In this document: piece after piece, positions 17,200-24,900 of the stretch
How positions within the stretch are numbered: the first letter of the stretch is position 1
Layout: every line of letters begins with the position of its first letter
Virus record (IMG/VR): IMGVR_UViG_3300045912_000395
Span: 1 to 33,914 of that record
Source of the DNA: a virus
Reading direction: 5' to 3' (one strand)
DNA: 33,914 nt
Translations under genes and position numbers: made by a program
Notes under the pieces: model-generated
Database searches by the model: none
What the model was told of the DNA's origin: nothing
Seen by the model: only the letters and a program-made list of their open reading frames with translations

Positions 17200-17965
17200 T
17201 GACGTACCCCATGAATGTCTCGCAGCGACTGCCCCAGTCACCCCAGACGATGACACCGTCCTGTGGCCGGAGCTTCGCCCGAAGTGTCGTCGCCAGTGCG
17301 GACAGCTCTTCGTTTGTCACGGCCCGGCCCTCGCCGAGATTGACCGTCTGCTGCGGCTGCACGAATGGCCAGATCGGCCGGTCCGTCACCAGCATCGCGG
17401 CATCCAGCCAGTTGCTCCATCCCTCATTGATGTCGGCTGCATCACGACCGCCGTTGAAAAACCAGCTCTGGTAATAAAACGAGGGGCAGAGAAGATCGAG
17501 GAATCTGAGTCGCTCGTCGCTCAAGTCATAGGCCGAACTCGGGAACGATCCGCCGTCCCAGTATCTTGGATCAACCTCTGGAAGCGTGTAGACGCCCAAC
17601 GGCGCCGATGGATGCTGCGTGCGTGGCTTCCGCAGCCCGGCGCGTGCGCGACGCAGTGCCGTGAACGCACGCAGCCTCGCTTCCTCGGTATCGTAGAAGC
17701 CCTCCAGATTCAGCGTGATGCACGCCGGGTTCGACGAGTAGGGCACGGAGCCTGACGGGTAGGTGTGCGTCTTTCCGCCGCGCGCATTGCCCATCAGTTC
17801 GTCACAGTACGCCTGTGTCGGCGTCGTGGTGTACTGCGCGCGGAACAGCGTGTGATCGCTCACCCAGTTTGCCCGCACCAGCCCGGCCGAGGCGAGCTGC
17901 TCCGCGGTGGCATCAACGCCGCCGCCGAAGCGAAACGCAAAGCACTTGGTCCAACTGACAGGCAT
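17192..17965 (-). CDS. Glycoside-hydrolase-like TIM-barrel protein (paralogue A)
   Basis: 257 residues from ATG 17965 (TGATG overlap with the gene before). It shares a layout with the gene at 19017-19688: a strand ending ACITLNLEGF, then an Arg-rich helix, GVYTLPEVDPRYW, SNWLDAAM, and a final VIVWGDWGSRCETF. The LNLEG Glu would sit at the end of a beta strand, where TIM-barrel glycosidases carry the acid. I infer a glycosidase or carbohydrate-binding protein of the tail; no family is proven. Confidence 0.55.
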   Translation of the reverse strand: MPVSWTKCFAFRFGGGVDATAEQLASAGLVRANWVSDHTLFRAQYTTTPTQAYCDELMGNARGGKTHTYPSGSVPYSSNPACITLNLEGFYDTEEARLRAFTALRRARAGLRKPRTQHPSAPLGVYTLPEVDPRYWDGGSFPSSAYDLSDERLRFLDLLCPSFYYQSWFFNGGRDAADINEGWSNWLDAAMLVTDRPIWPFVQPQQTVNLGEGRAVTNEELSALATTLRAKLRPQDGVIVWGDWGSRCETFMGYVNA

Positions 17966-19017
17966 CAGGTGAGGTTGGATGCCGCGCGCCGTCCGCCGGA
18001 CGACACCGGCCGAATCAACAGTCGCATGTCCACCAGTTCGCCGGGCACATCGCTGAAGCTCGACGACCCAAAGCTCTTGCGGGTCACGTAGCTTTGCGCG
18101 CCGAAGGGATACGTTGCGTAGTTCCCGGTGTCGGTCTGCTCGTGATAACGCACGCTCAGGTTCGTGCTGGTCGATGGGTTGTGAATCACGATGCGGTACA
18201 GATCCCCGCCGTTCAGCGTGGGGAGCGGATTCTCGTCGAACAGGAACAGCGGCAGGGCGCCGTCGCGATTCACGCCGTTGTGGCGACTGACATCCTGCAG
18301 GAGTGTGCCCGACGAGTTGTACAGCCGGACCGTCGTGCTCACCCCACTCGGCAGCGCCCCAGTGAACGTCGGGATCATGCCGACCACCTGGAACTTCGGC
18401 ACCGATGTAGCCGACAACTGGAATCGGTTGCCGTACTCGATGAAGTCGCCGCTCGTGTTGCGGAATCCCCGGCTGAAGGTGCCGGTCACCGTCCATCCCC
18501 ACCGCGAGCCGTCGGCCATTTCGAATCCCACTGACGGCGGTCCGCCGATCTTGGTTGATGTGGTGCCGTCGAACTCGATCGCGAACGGGAACCCCATCGC
18601 CGTGGTCCCGATTCGCTCGCCGAATGTGGCGTTGTTGCTGCCGTCGATCGTGCCGCTGCTGTGCCGCACCTGCGCGGCAAGCAACTGCCCCGGCGTCACC
18701 GTGTAATCACTCGTGAGCGTCTCCCACCGCCAGACACCCGACGACGGAGTGAATGCGCTGGTCAAGCGAAGGTCGGCGCCTGTGATCAGCCCCGTGCTGG
18801 CGTCCACCGAACGAAGCGCGGCGACGAATGATGGGACGGACCCCGAGCTGCCGTTCCGCCGGAAGCCGATCTTTCTCACCGCGTAGCTGCTCAGACTCGC
18901 TGGCACCTGCACCACCCACGCAATGTACTTGTCGGCGGCGTTCAGCGTGAATTGATTCGTGCCGCTGGTGCCGATGACCGGAGGCGCGAACAGGACTTCG
19001 ATCACGTCGCCCTGCAT
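17965..19017 (-). CDS. Hypothetical beta-rich virion protein
   Basis: 350 residues from ATG 19017 (TAATG overlap). Mainly beta, Ser/Thr/Gly-rich, with alternating aromatic strands (YIAWVVQVPASLSSYAVRKIGF; SRWGWTVTGTFSRGF). No enzyme motif seen. It stands between two paralogous glycosidase-like genes and is coupled to both. I suggest a structural or carbohydrate-binding partner in the fibre/adsorption block, as an inference from position. Confidence 0.55.
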   Translation of the reverse strand: MQGDVIEVLFAPPVIGTSGTNQFTLNAADKYIAWVVQVPASLSSYAVRKIGFRRNGSSGSVPSFVAALRSVDASTGLITGADLRLTSAFTPSSGVWRWETLTSDYTVTPGQLLAAQVRHSSGTIDGSNNATFGERIGTTAMGFPFAIEFDGTTSTKIGGPPSVGFEMADGSRWGWTVTGTFSRGFRNTSGDFIEYGNRFQLSATSVPKFQVVGMIPTFTGALPSGVSTTVRLYNSSGTLLQDVSRHNGVNRDGALPLFLFDENPLPTLNGGDLYRIVIHNPSTSTNLSVRYHEQTDTGNYATYPFGAQSYVTRKSFGSSSFSDVPGELVDMRLLIRPVSSGGRRAASNLT

Positions 19018-19688
19018 TATTGCACCGCCCCGAGCTGCTCGACGCAGTTCTGCGACCAGTACCCCCACATCCACCATTCGTCGAACAGCCACGCGAGCCG
19101 CTCGCCCTGCTCGATCGACTCCTTCGGTCCGAGCCGCATCGATGGCTGCGACATCGCGACGAGACGGTGGGGGAGCCGGAGCCGGTCCATCTCGCTTCGT
19201 ACGTTCTCGGTCACCCGCTCCCAGCAATCCAGAAGATGGTGCCAGTTCTCATCGCGCAGGTGGTGGTGCCAGTACAGGTTGATCGGGATGTAGTCGATCT
19301 GGTCGAGCCAGACATCAGACACGCCATCCAGCAGGGGGGACTGCGAGATCAGTCGCGGGTCGGGGAACGCCGGCGTGTCGTAAACCCCGATGCCCGGCGG
19401 AGTCGTGCCGGTCCGACAGAACGTGCGGAATGCCATCGCGGCGACGAGCCGGGTATCTTCGGGCATCCCCTCAAGGTTCAGCATCACCGCGCCGCCGTGC
19501 GCCCGCGCGACCTCGGCCTGCTGCCTCACCATCGGCGTGTGGACGATCTCGTAGTCCGGCATATTGCGCGGCCACAGGTGCCCGGTATCCGGGATGAACA
19601 GCCCGCGAGACATCGCGCCGCTGGTGAATGCCTCGTTGGGCGCATCGGGATGCCGCGAGTCGCGGCCGTAGAACCATCGCACGATCAT
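19017..19688 (-). CDS. Glycoside-hydrolase-like TIM-barrel protein (paralogue B)
   Basis: 223 residues from ATG 19688 (ATGA overlap with the 33-codon gene before it). The strand GAVMLNLEGM, the helix AMAFRTFCRT, GIGVYDTPAFPDPR, DQIDYIPINLYW and the end WMWGYWSQNCVEQL line up with the product of 17192-17965. Aromatic and His residues (YWHHHLRDENWHHLL) crowd the centre. The shape suggests a TIM-barrel enzyme acting on sugars. It could serve in adsorption, or as an unrecognised wall-degrading enzyme, since no standard endolysin is seen in this genome. Confidence 0.55.
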   Translation of the reverse strand: MIVRWFYGRDSRHPDAPNEAFTSGAMSRGLFIPDTGHLWPRNMPDYEIVHTPMVRQQAEVARAHGGAVMLNLEGMPEDTRLVAAMAFRTFCRTGTTPPGIGVYDTPAFPDPRLISQSPLLDGVSDVWLDQIDYIPINLYWHHHLRDENWHHLLDCWERVTENVRSEMDRLRLPHRLVAMSQPSMRLGPKESIEQGERLAWLFDEWWMWGYWSQNCVEQLGAVQ

Positions 19689-19786
19689 TGGAGCGGCACC
19701 CCGTCACTGTTGACGCGGTGCCAGTCCCGTCGCGGCGTTCCTCCGGCCACGCACACACCGACGATTGTTGACGGATCATTGATCAT
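19685..19786 (-). CDS. Very small translationally coupled protein (33 aa)
   Basis: ATG 19786 overlaps the TGA of the membrane-protein gene (TGATG), and its own TGA overlaps the ATG of the next gene (ATGA). The product is MINDPSTIVGVCVAGGTPRR..., with no recognised family. The precise coupling on both sides is the main support. Alternatively it is a non-functional bridge that carries ribosomes from one gene to the next. Confidence 0.4.
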   Translation of the reverse strand: MINDPSTIVGVCVAGGTPRRDWHRVNSDGVPLQ

Positions 19787-19968
19787 CAATGCGACCCAAA
19801 AGCGATCCGCCACCAGGCCATGAACCGCACATATTCGGACAGAGCGACGAGTCCAATCCCAGCCAGACCCACCACAAGGAGCGCGTACATCCCCAGGAGA
19901 GAAAGGAACGATGCAAACCGCTGCCGGAACGACTGTTTCGGGATCGGCGTGTTCAACCAGCTTTCCAT
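19786..19968 (-). CDS. Small single-pass membrane protein
   Basis: 60 residues from ATG 19968, with AGGTGA about 4 bases upstream. A basic N-terminal part (KQSFRQRF) precedes one hydrophobic segment of about 20 residues (SLLGMYALLVVGLAGIGLVAL), then an aromatic tail. It is surrounded by virion-surface genes. A holin-like or envelope-associated role is possible but unproven. Confidence 0.6.
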   Translation of the reverse strand: MESWLNTPIPKQSFRQRFASFLSLLGMYALLVVGLAGIGLVALSEYVRFMAWWRIAFGSH

Positions 19969-19976
19969 GTGTCACC

Positions 19977-20942
19977 TCATGCCAGCCTTGCCCCGTCAAC
20001 AAAGATGCGGCTCCTGGTTCGGGCCGGACTCCCGGCACCACCGGCCCCGGTGTGCAGGACCGGGGCGGAGGAATTCCGGACGAAGTACAGGTCGTGGCTC
20101 CCCAGGTCGATCCGACAGGACGGCCACTCGTTCTCCACGACGATCACATCGCGGCAGACTGCATTTCGCTCCTTCCAGCCGCCCAGCACGGGATCAATCG
20201 CGTCGGTCGAACCCAGCGGGCCGAAGTCCACGCGACCGCCCACGAATTTGTTGTAGGCGACAATGCCCGCTTCGCACCACTGGAACGCCGCAGACTGCTT
20301 GGCGGAGTCCTCAACGACATGATTGCGCGTGAATGACCAGTGTCTAATGTTGTTGTTCAATCGGTACGCCTGCTGATTCGGCGCGGTGCAGAGGAACTGG
20401 TCGCCTGTGACGTGCACATGCTCTCCCTCCAGCCACGCCGCACGCTGGCCGATCTTCGCACCCGACGGATATTGATTGCCGGACAGCGAGATGTGGCTCC
20501 CGCCGCCACCCTCGCTCACGAGCGTGGAGCCGCACGACATCACCACGTTGTCCCGTATCCAGACGTGTCTGGCACCGCTGCCCCGTGATCCGTTGCCAAC
20601 GATCCGCACGATCGTGCTGGCTTCGCTGGCGAGAATCGTGCAATTGCGAAGCGTGAATCCTCGCATGACTGTGGGGAGCCGAAAGAACGTGCCCGCATTC
20701 CCCTTGATGGTCCTGCCGGTGACAGCCACGTTGCTGCCGCGAACCTGCACCTCCTGGGTGATCGCGAATCCATCGTGAAGTTCGATGGTGACGTCACTGA
20801 GCGCGGCGGCGAGGTGCAACTCGGCCATGTTCGCCGGACGGACGATCCGCTCGATCGCTGGTGGCGTCGGAGCCGTGGCCAGCGCGAGAAGCCGGTCGGC
20901 GGCAGAAACAATGGCGTCGCGTTCCTTCTGGGCCTCACTCAT
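19977..20942 (-). CDS. Right-handed beta-helix protein (tail spike-like)
   Basis: 321 residues from ATG 20942 (ATGA overlap with the methylase stop). A short N-terminal helix (EAQKERDAIVSAADRLLALA) may trimerise or anchor the chain. It is followed by parallel beta-helix turns: FTLRNCTILASEASTIVRI, ARHVWIRDNVVMSCG, SHISLSGNQYPSGA, DVIVVENEWPS, HDLYFVRNSS. These Asn-rich 'xxIxxNxx' turns are like those of polysaccharide lyases and tailspikes. Likely recognises or cuts a host surface polymer. Confidence 0.65.
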   Translation of the reverse strand: MSEAQKERDAIVSAADRLLALATAPTPPAIERIVRPANMAELHLAAALSDVTIELHDGFAITQEVQVRGSNVAVTGRTIKGNAGTFFRLPTVMRGFTLRNCTILASEASTIVRIVGNGSRGSGARHVWIRDNVVMSCGSTLVSEGGGGSHISLSGNQYPSGAKIGQRAAWLEGEHVHVTGDQFLCTAPNQQAYRLNNNIRHWSFTRNHVVEDSAKQSAAFQWCEAGIVAYNKFVGGRVDFGPLGSTDAIDPVLGGWKERNAVCRDVIVVENEWPSCRIDLGSHDLYFVRNSSAPVLHTGAGGAGSPARTRSRIFVDGARLA

Positions 20943-21874
20943 TTCCGAACCTCCGGACTGATCCACAAAACCTCGGTGCGAGGAACACATTGCTTCGCCG
21001 CACCCTCCCCGCGAATCCGTGAACCCCGAACCCGACCGGCAGCGGAACACGAGACCCGCCACCGATGAACGGACCACCCCGCGTCCAGGAGCGGCCGGTA
21101 CAACGGCGAGTCATATCCACTCAACACCGCCCGGCCCCCGATGCCCAAAAGAAGGGAAATCAATTGCTTGTGGTGCGAGTCATCGCACTCATGCGCATAT
21201 ATATTGCGACTCGCCTTCGCTCGCGTGGAATGGACGTAGGGAGGATCGAGATAGAACACGGTGTCGGGAGAATCCCAATAACGGATGACATCCAGCGCGT
21301 CCCGGTTGTCCAACTGAACCCGCGTGAGCCGGGAGTGCCAGTGATCCAGCAAACTCAGCCGGGACCGCCAATTTGAGGCAGTTTTTGCCATGCCGCGACT
21401 GGAACCAAACACCCGACCCCAATTTCCGTCGGAATCCGACTTGCCGGAAAAGCCCTGCCCATGCCGGACAAAGAATGACCAGGCCCGATCCACGGGATCA
21501 TGAGATTCACAACGCCCTGCCCGGCGGAATTCATCCACGCTGTAGGGCGTCCAGGTCAGGCGATGCGCCAATCGCTCAAACTGATCCCGATCCTGCAGAA
21601 CCCGGAACAAGTTGATGATCTCGCCGTTCAAGTCGTTCAAAACCTCGACCTCACGCGGCGGATCAAGGTGCCAGAAGACCGAAGCGGCACCCGCATAGGG
21701 CTCAACATACACCCGCCCGGCGGGAAGCAGGGGGACAATCTTTCTCGCCATGCGACCCTTCCCGCCATACCAGCGAACCGGAGCCATGACGCGATTCGAC
21801 GCGGGGATGCCCCGCCGGATTTCACGGCTGAAATCATCCACACAAACGGGTTGATCGGAAACCACATCGCTCAT
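20939..21874 (-). CDS. DNA adenine methylase (D12 class, Dam-like)
   Basis: 311 residues. Motifs of D12 class N6-adenine methyltransferases are present: WYGGKGRM (35-42) for AdoMet binding start, VEPYAGAASVFW (57-68), LNDLNGEIINLFRVLQ (79-94), and the catalytic DPPY (210-213) in VFYLDPPYVHST. Full length for the family. It sits between the lysis-type genes and fibre genes and overlaps both by 4 bases. It probably methylates phage DNA against host restriction; the target site cannot be read from the sequence. Confidence 0.9.
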   Translation of the reverse strand: MSDVVSDQPVCVDDFSREIRRGIPASNRVMAPVRWYGGKGRMARKIVPLLPAGRVYVEPYAGAASVFWHLDPPREVEVLNDLNGEIINLFRVLQDRDQFERLAHRLTWTPYSVDEFRRAGRCESHDPVDRAWSFFVRHGQGFSGKSDSDGNWGRVFGSSRGMAKTASNWRSRLSLLDHWHSRLTRVQLDNRDALDVIRYWDSPDTVFYLDPPYVHSTRAKASRNIYAHECDDSHHKQLISLLLGIGGRAVLSGYDSPLYRPLLDAGWSVHRWRVSCSAAGRVRGSRIRGEGAAKQCVPRTEVLWISPEVRK

Positions 21875-22296
21875 CCCAGCCCCGCAAACATGAACGCACG
21901 CTCATCAAAGCCCCAGAGAAGCCACCGGGACCGACGCCCGAACTGCCACGATCCGGCGTCCGTCTTTCGGGTGTTGCCGTGACTCAGAATCGCGCGAATC
22001 TCCTTGATGTCACCCTCGATCCGCAACAGCATGTCGCGGTTCTCACGGCGACCGGTTTCCAGTTGTTCGATCTGACGCTGCAACGCCGTCACGGCAACCA
22101 TCTGCTGCCGCAAGACCGAGATGTCGTCGTGATGCTGCTGAGCCAGTTTCTCCTGAGTGCCAAGCCGGAGCAGCGCGTCATCAATCTTTTCGCTGATCGA
22201 TCGGTACGCACCACCGCCGACAAAGATCAGCGTCAACACCGTCACGATCGACGGAATGAATCCCGCGATCATCCGACTGCGGCTCTCCGCGCTCAC
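21871..22296 (-). CDS. Membrane-anchored coiled-coil protein (lysis-associated?)
   Basis: 141 residues from GTG 22296, chosen for its GTGA overlap and for GGAGG six bases upstream; an ATG at 22326 would give 10 more residues without such a site. One N-terminal TM segment (IAGFIPSIVTVLTLIFVGGGAY) is followed by about 70 residues of coiled coil (KIDDALLRLGTQEKLAQQHHDDISVLRQQM...). This resembles i-spanin or holin-associated proteins in layout, but similar proteins occur elsewhere. Confidence 0.6.
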   Translation of the reverse strand: MSAESRSRMIAGFIPSIVTVLTLIFVGGGAYRSISEKIDDALLRLGTQEKLAQQHHDDISVLRQQMVAVTALQRQIEQLETGRRENRDMLLRIEGDIKEIRAILSHGNTRKTDAGSWQFGRRSRWLLWGFDERAFMFAGLG

Positions 22297-22772
22297 GGAC
22301 TGCCTCCAATCTGATTCACAATCCATGCCTCGGCGTCCGTCGCGTGCGCGGACACCAGCCGGTTGTGGTCCTGCGACGTGATGATCCGCTCCACATGGTC
22401 GCCCAGAACCTCCACGGAGGCCGGAAAGGGAAACACCGGCTTCGAGACGTTCCGGATCACCAGCACGGACTGGTCCGTCCGGATCGGAGTCAGGTCACGG
22501 CGCGGCAGAAACCAGTTCCAAACCCACGGCCTCACGGGGTCAAAAAAAACGGCGGGGCGGTTGTAACCGGCGGACAGCCCCGCCGCAGTGCAGGCACCGA
22601 GAGAATGCCCCACAAAACAATCGTGCGGAGGAATCGTGCCCCGCGTGTCATGGGCGTAATGCCGGACCATGCAGCCATGCCTCAGGCTCAAAAGCTTGCC
22701 GAGATACGACAACCCTGGATGCGGGCTGTCCGGGGTGTGCCCGAGTCCCGAGATGAGCGCGACCGTAGGCAT
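22293..22772 (-). CDS. Alpha/beta serine hydrolase (possible lysis esterase/lipase)
   Basis: 159 residues. A first strand (MPTVALISGLGHTPDS) carries the oxyanion-type GHT turn, then FVGHSLGACTAAG gives a nucleophile elbow with Ser57 in GHSLG. Candidate acid and base are Asp78 in VFFDPVRP and His136 or His143 in SQDHNRLVSAHATD. The domain is short for the family. It sits in the block with a lipoprotein and small TM proteins, where phages keep lysis genes, so a LysB-like esterase acting on the envelope is possible. A hairpin, not a Shine-Dalgarno, precedes the start. Confidence 0.65.
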   Translation of the reverse strand: MPTVALISGLGHTPDSPHPGLSYLGKLLSLRHGCMVRHYAHDTRGTIPPHDCFVGHSLGACTAAGLSAGYNRPAVFFDPVRPWVWNWFLPRRDLTPIRTDQSVLVIRNVSKPVFPFPASVEVLGDHVERIITSQDHNRLVSAHATDAEAWIVNQIGGSP

Positions 22773-22786
22773 GTGAATACGCGGGG

Positions 22787-22808
22787 CGCGGGGCGGTGAA
22801 GCCCCGCG
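22787..22808. other. Perfect 8-bp hairpin upstream of the hydrolase start
   Basis: CGCGGGGC at 22787-22794 pairs with GCCCCGCG at 22801-22808 across a 6-nt loop. A second GCGGGGC copy at 22781-22787 abuts it. On the minus strand it ends about 15 bases before ATG 22772, and no T-run follows, so it is not an ordinary terminator. The start has no visible ribosome-binding site, so the hairpin may control translation of the hydrolase. Confidence 0.4.
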
Positions 22809-22832
22809 ACTCCCGCGCGTCCCTCCCCGTCG

Positions 22833-22931
22833 TCAGGTGCCTCGTGCGATTGCGCCGCACGTCGCGACGATCGCCACCAGCAAAAGCAGGGCGAGTAACA
22901 CGCATTCCGTGATCTGCGAGAAACGGCTCAT
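22833..22931 (-). CDS. Tiny membrane protein (32 aa)
   Basis: ATG 22931 overlaps the TGA of the lipoprotein gene (ATGA). The product MSRFSQITECVLLALLLLVA... is almost entirely one hydrophobic helix. Size and place beside the lipoprotein and hydrolase suit a small holin-type or lysis-regulating peptide, but that is inference. Confidence 0.5.
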   Translation of the reverse strand: MSRFSQITECVLLALLLLVAIVATCGAIARGT

Positions 22932-23215
22932 GGCTTGGGCGGAATCCGAATCAGGGCATCCTGCAGGCGGCCACTCAGGACACGACGACGCCACTCCGTG
23001 TAGATGTTGGTCAAAGCAAGGACGCCGAAGGCAACCCAGTCCCCGAAGGGAAGGCCCCGAATCACGGACTGAACCGGCTCCGACCTCACGATCTCCACAC
23101 CCTTGTCCACATGCTCCATCACGGAGCCGCCGCCGTTCGGCAACGAGGTCGCGGGGATCGGAATCGCGCAGCCGCAAAGCATCAGAATCGCCGCGAGAAT
23201 CAAACACGTCTTCAT
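22928..23215 (-). CDS. Small lipoprotein with a second hydrophobic segment
   Basis: 95 residues from ATG 23215, with GGAGGGG about 6 bases upstream. Signal peptide MKTCLILAAILMLCGC ends in a lipobox (Leu-Cys-Gly-Cys), so Cys16 should be lipidated. Near the C-terminus a second hydrophobic or amphipathic stretch (FGDWVAFGVLALTNIYTEW) precedes a basic segment (RRRVLSGR). In many phages a small outer-membrane lipoprotein acts as o-spanin; the second hydrophobic segment is unusual for that. Overlaps the tiny membrane gene by ATGA. Confidence 0.65.
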   Translation of the reverse strand: MKTCLILAAILMLCGCAIPIPATSLPNGGGSVMEHVDKGVEIVRSEPVQSVIRGLPFGDWVAFGVLALTNIYTEWRRRVLSGRLQDALIRIPPKP

Positions 23216-23229
23216 CTCACCCCTCCAAC

Positions 23230-24093
23230 TCACGTCGCCCGCGAGACATCGAGATGCAGGTCCGCGTTGCGACAGGTGAATGTCAGCCATGCCGCACCCG
23301 TCGGCTTCGGTCCCAGCAACTTCTCCACCTCGAATCCGCCGGAGCCGTCACCCCATGCGTCCTTGTATCCCGGCGTCCGCACGTGGAGCTGCTCGTCGCG
23401 GAAGATCACGCCGCTGCCGCTGATCCGCTGACGCGCGATTGGGACAATCCAGGAATCGTGACTGTGACCGCTCAGCACGACATGCGCATCAGGGTGAATG
23501 ATCGCCTGCCGGTTCACGTCGTTGGTGCCCCGCGTCGCATGGCCACAGCTCATGCCGTGGTGGTAGACGATCGTGCGAGACATGCGGGTGCCGCCGGAGA
23601 CCTGAAACAGGCACCGCACCACGCCGCCATAACCGCCAACCCGGATCGATGATCCCGTCATCGTGTTCAGCCTCTCCACCAGCCGCGTGGTCAGGCACGT
23701 CTCGTGCCGCTTCCGGATCGCGGTCTCATGGTTCCCCATGCCCATCACGACCCAGTTCCGCGCGAACGGGGCGTAGAAATCCGCCGCAGTCCGCACCAGT
23801 GCGTCGAGATAGTCCCCGCACTGGTGCTCCGGTCGCACCGAAGATTTGTCGGCACGCTTGTCGAATTTCCCCTGCATCGCGCAGAACAGGTCGCCCGCGT
23901 CGATGATTCCGGCCCCCCGCTCGACGGCCTCGGCAAGGTGCCGCCGCTCCATCGCATGATCGCACTTCGGGTTGTCGTGGTGCGCGTCGGACCTCAGCAG
24001 GAACGACAGCGACTGGCCACCGGACAGGCTCGCGCGGATCGTGACGACCGCGCCGCCCTTCGCGTCGATCGTGAATCGCGGGGTCGCCGTCAT
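23230..24093 (-). CDS. Calcineurin-like metallophosphoesterase
   Basis: 287 residues from ATG 24093 (TGATG overlap; GTG 24096 is an alternative one codon earlier). Metal-binding motifs in order: SDAHHD (35-40), GDLF (67-70), GMGNHE (118-123), HHG (178-180) and SGHSHD (208-213). These ligate the two metals of the metallophosphoesterase fold. Phage relatives act in DNA end processing or nucleotide turnover. It lies between a sigma-like regulator and the lysis block, so its pathway is open. Confidence 0.85.
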   Translation of the reverse strand: MTATPRFTIDAKGGAVVTIRASLSGGQSLSFLLRSDAHHDNPKCDHAMERRHLAEAVERGAGIIDAGDLFCAMQGKFDKRADKSSVRPEHQCGDYLDALVRTAADFYAPFARNWVVMGMGNHETAIRKRHETCLTTRLVERLNTMTGSSIRVGGYGGVVRCLFQVSGGTRMSRTIVYHHGMSCGHATRGTNDVNRQAIIHPDAHVVLSGHSHDSWIVPIARQRISGSGVIFRDEQLHVRTPGYKDAWGDGSGGFEVEKLLGPKPTGAAWLTFTCRNADLHLDVSRAT

Positions 24094-24368
24094 CACATCG
24101 CGTCAATCCGCTGCCTCCGGATCGCGTCGGAGAACGCCAGGCACTCCTCACAGACCCGAACCCTTGCCGCGTCCCGCCTTCCTGCCGGCCGTGCGTCCGC
24201 GCAATAAATCGCCGGGAACACGCCGTCGCAACAGGCGCAACGATCCGAACCCTCCCGCATCTTCGGACGCCGTGCGGCCCGCTTCGGCGTGAAGACGATC
24301 GCGTCGGCGCATCTCGGGATGGCGTTCGGATCGAACGCGCTAGGTCTTGCGGTTGTACAGCGAATCAT
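24093..24368 (-). CDS. Small zinc-ribbon-like protein
   Basis: Up to 91 residues. The core has CACC (about 44-47) and CEEC (about 73-76), 4 Cys likely binding one zinc, with basic surroundings. The start is uncertain: ATG 24368 gives 91 residues and overlaps the sigma-like gene by 29 bases, while an internal ATG before REGSDRC would give about 55; neither has a clear ribosome site. Possibly nucleic-acid binding. Confidence 0.55.
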   Translation of the reverse strand: MIRCTTARPSAFDPNAIPRCADAIVFTPKRAARRPKMREGSDRCACCDGVFPAIYCADARPAGRRDAARVRVCEECLAFSDAIRRQRIDAM

Positions 24369-24699
24369 CCGTGAGATTCCGGTCCATCCAGCCGGAGTCC
24401 GTGTGCAGAACCCTCGGCTGCGGCCGCCTCACCAGCGGCATCGCGCCGGGGCATCTCCGCAGCTTGCGCCTCGCGGTCTCGACGAGCTGGTTCAGCCGCG
24501 TGTAACAGATTCCCATGCAATCCGCCGCCTCGTGCAGGGTCTGGCCGTCGCAGTACACGCGCGAAATCGCCTCGATCTGCCGTGGTGTCAGCCCGACCTT
24601 TGCCAGCCGCTCGTCCAAACGTGGTGCGCCCTCACCCCATGCGCGTTTTGTCCACTGTACAGACGTCGTGACTAATGGGGGGAAGCGCACGGGCGACAT
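24340..24699 (-). CDS. Sigma-70 region 4-like transcription regulator
   Basis: 119 residues from ATG 24699. Residues about 37-86 read LTPRQIEAISRVYCDGQTLHEAADCMGICYTRLNQLVETARRKLR, the pattern of a sigma region 4 helix-turn-helix (L-T-x-R-Q ... E-A-A-x-x-x-G ... A-R-x-K-L). Region 2 is absent, so it is not a full sigma factor. In phages such proteins, like ArpU or XpaF1-type activators, often switch on late genes. Its place between replication and late genes fits that role. The N-terminus is not recognised. Confidence 0.65.
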   Translation of the reverse strand: MSPVRFPPLVTTSVQWTKRAWGEGAPRLDERLAKVGLTPRQIEAISRVYCDGQTLHEAADCMGICYTRLNQLVETARRKLRRCPGAMPLVRRPQPRVLHTDSGWMDRNLTDDSLYNRKT

Positions 24700-24896
24700 G
24701 GTCCCACCATCCCTTGCCCGCCCGCGAGCACACGCCGGAGCCGACCCCGGCGACTGCGTTCCTTCGATCGCCCGCATCCGGGGAACAGGTCTTTCCGGAT
24801 CGCGGCGTAGAACTCGGAGAGTTCAGCGATCCTCGCCTCCCGGTCGCACAACAACTCGCGCGGGCCACACACTCGATTCGCAATGGCTCTTGGCAT
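24672..24896 (-). CDS. Hypothetical small basic protein
   Basis: 74 residues from ATG 24896. N-terminal VCGPRELLCDREARIAELSEFYAAIRKDLF is a probable helix; the C-terminal part is very Arg/Gly-rich (RSRRGRLRRVLAGG) with CRPC. Family not recognised. It lies 4 bases after the preceding gene and overlaps the sigma-like gene by 28 bases. Another minus frame here (24632-24904) is open but has a less natural composition. Confidence 0.5.
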   Translation of the reverse strand: MPRAIANRVCGPRELLCDREARIAELSEFYAAIRKDLFPGCGRSKERSRRGRLRRVLAGGQGMVGPCRPCASPH

Positions 24897-24900
24897 GGAG

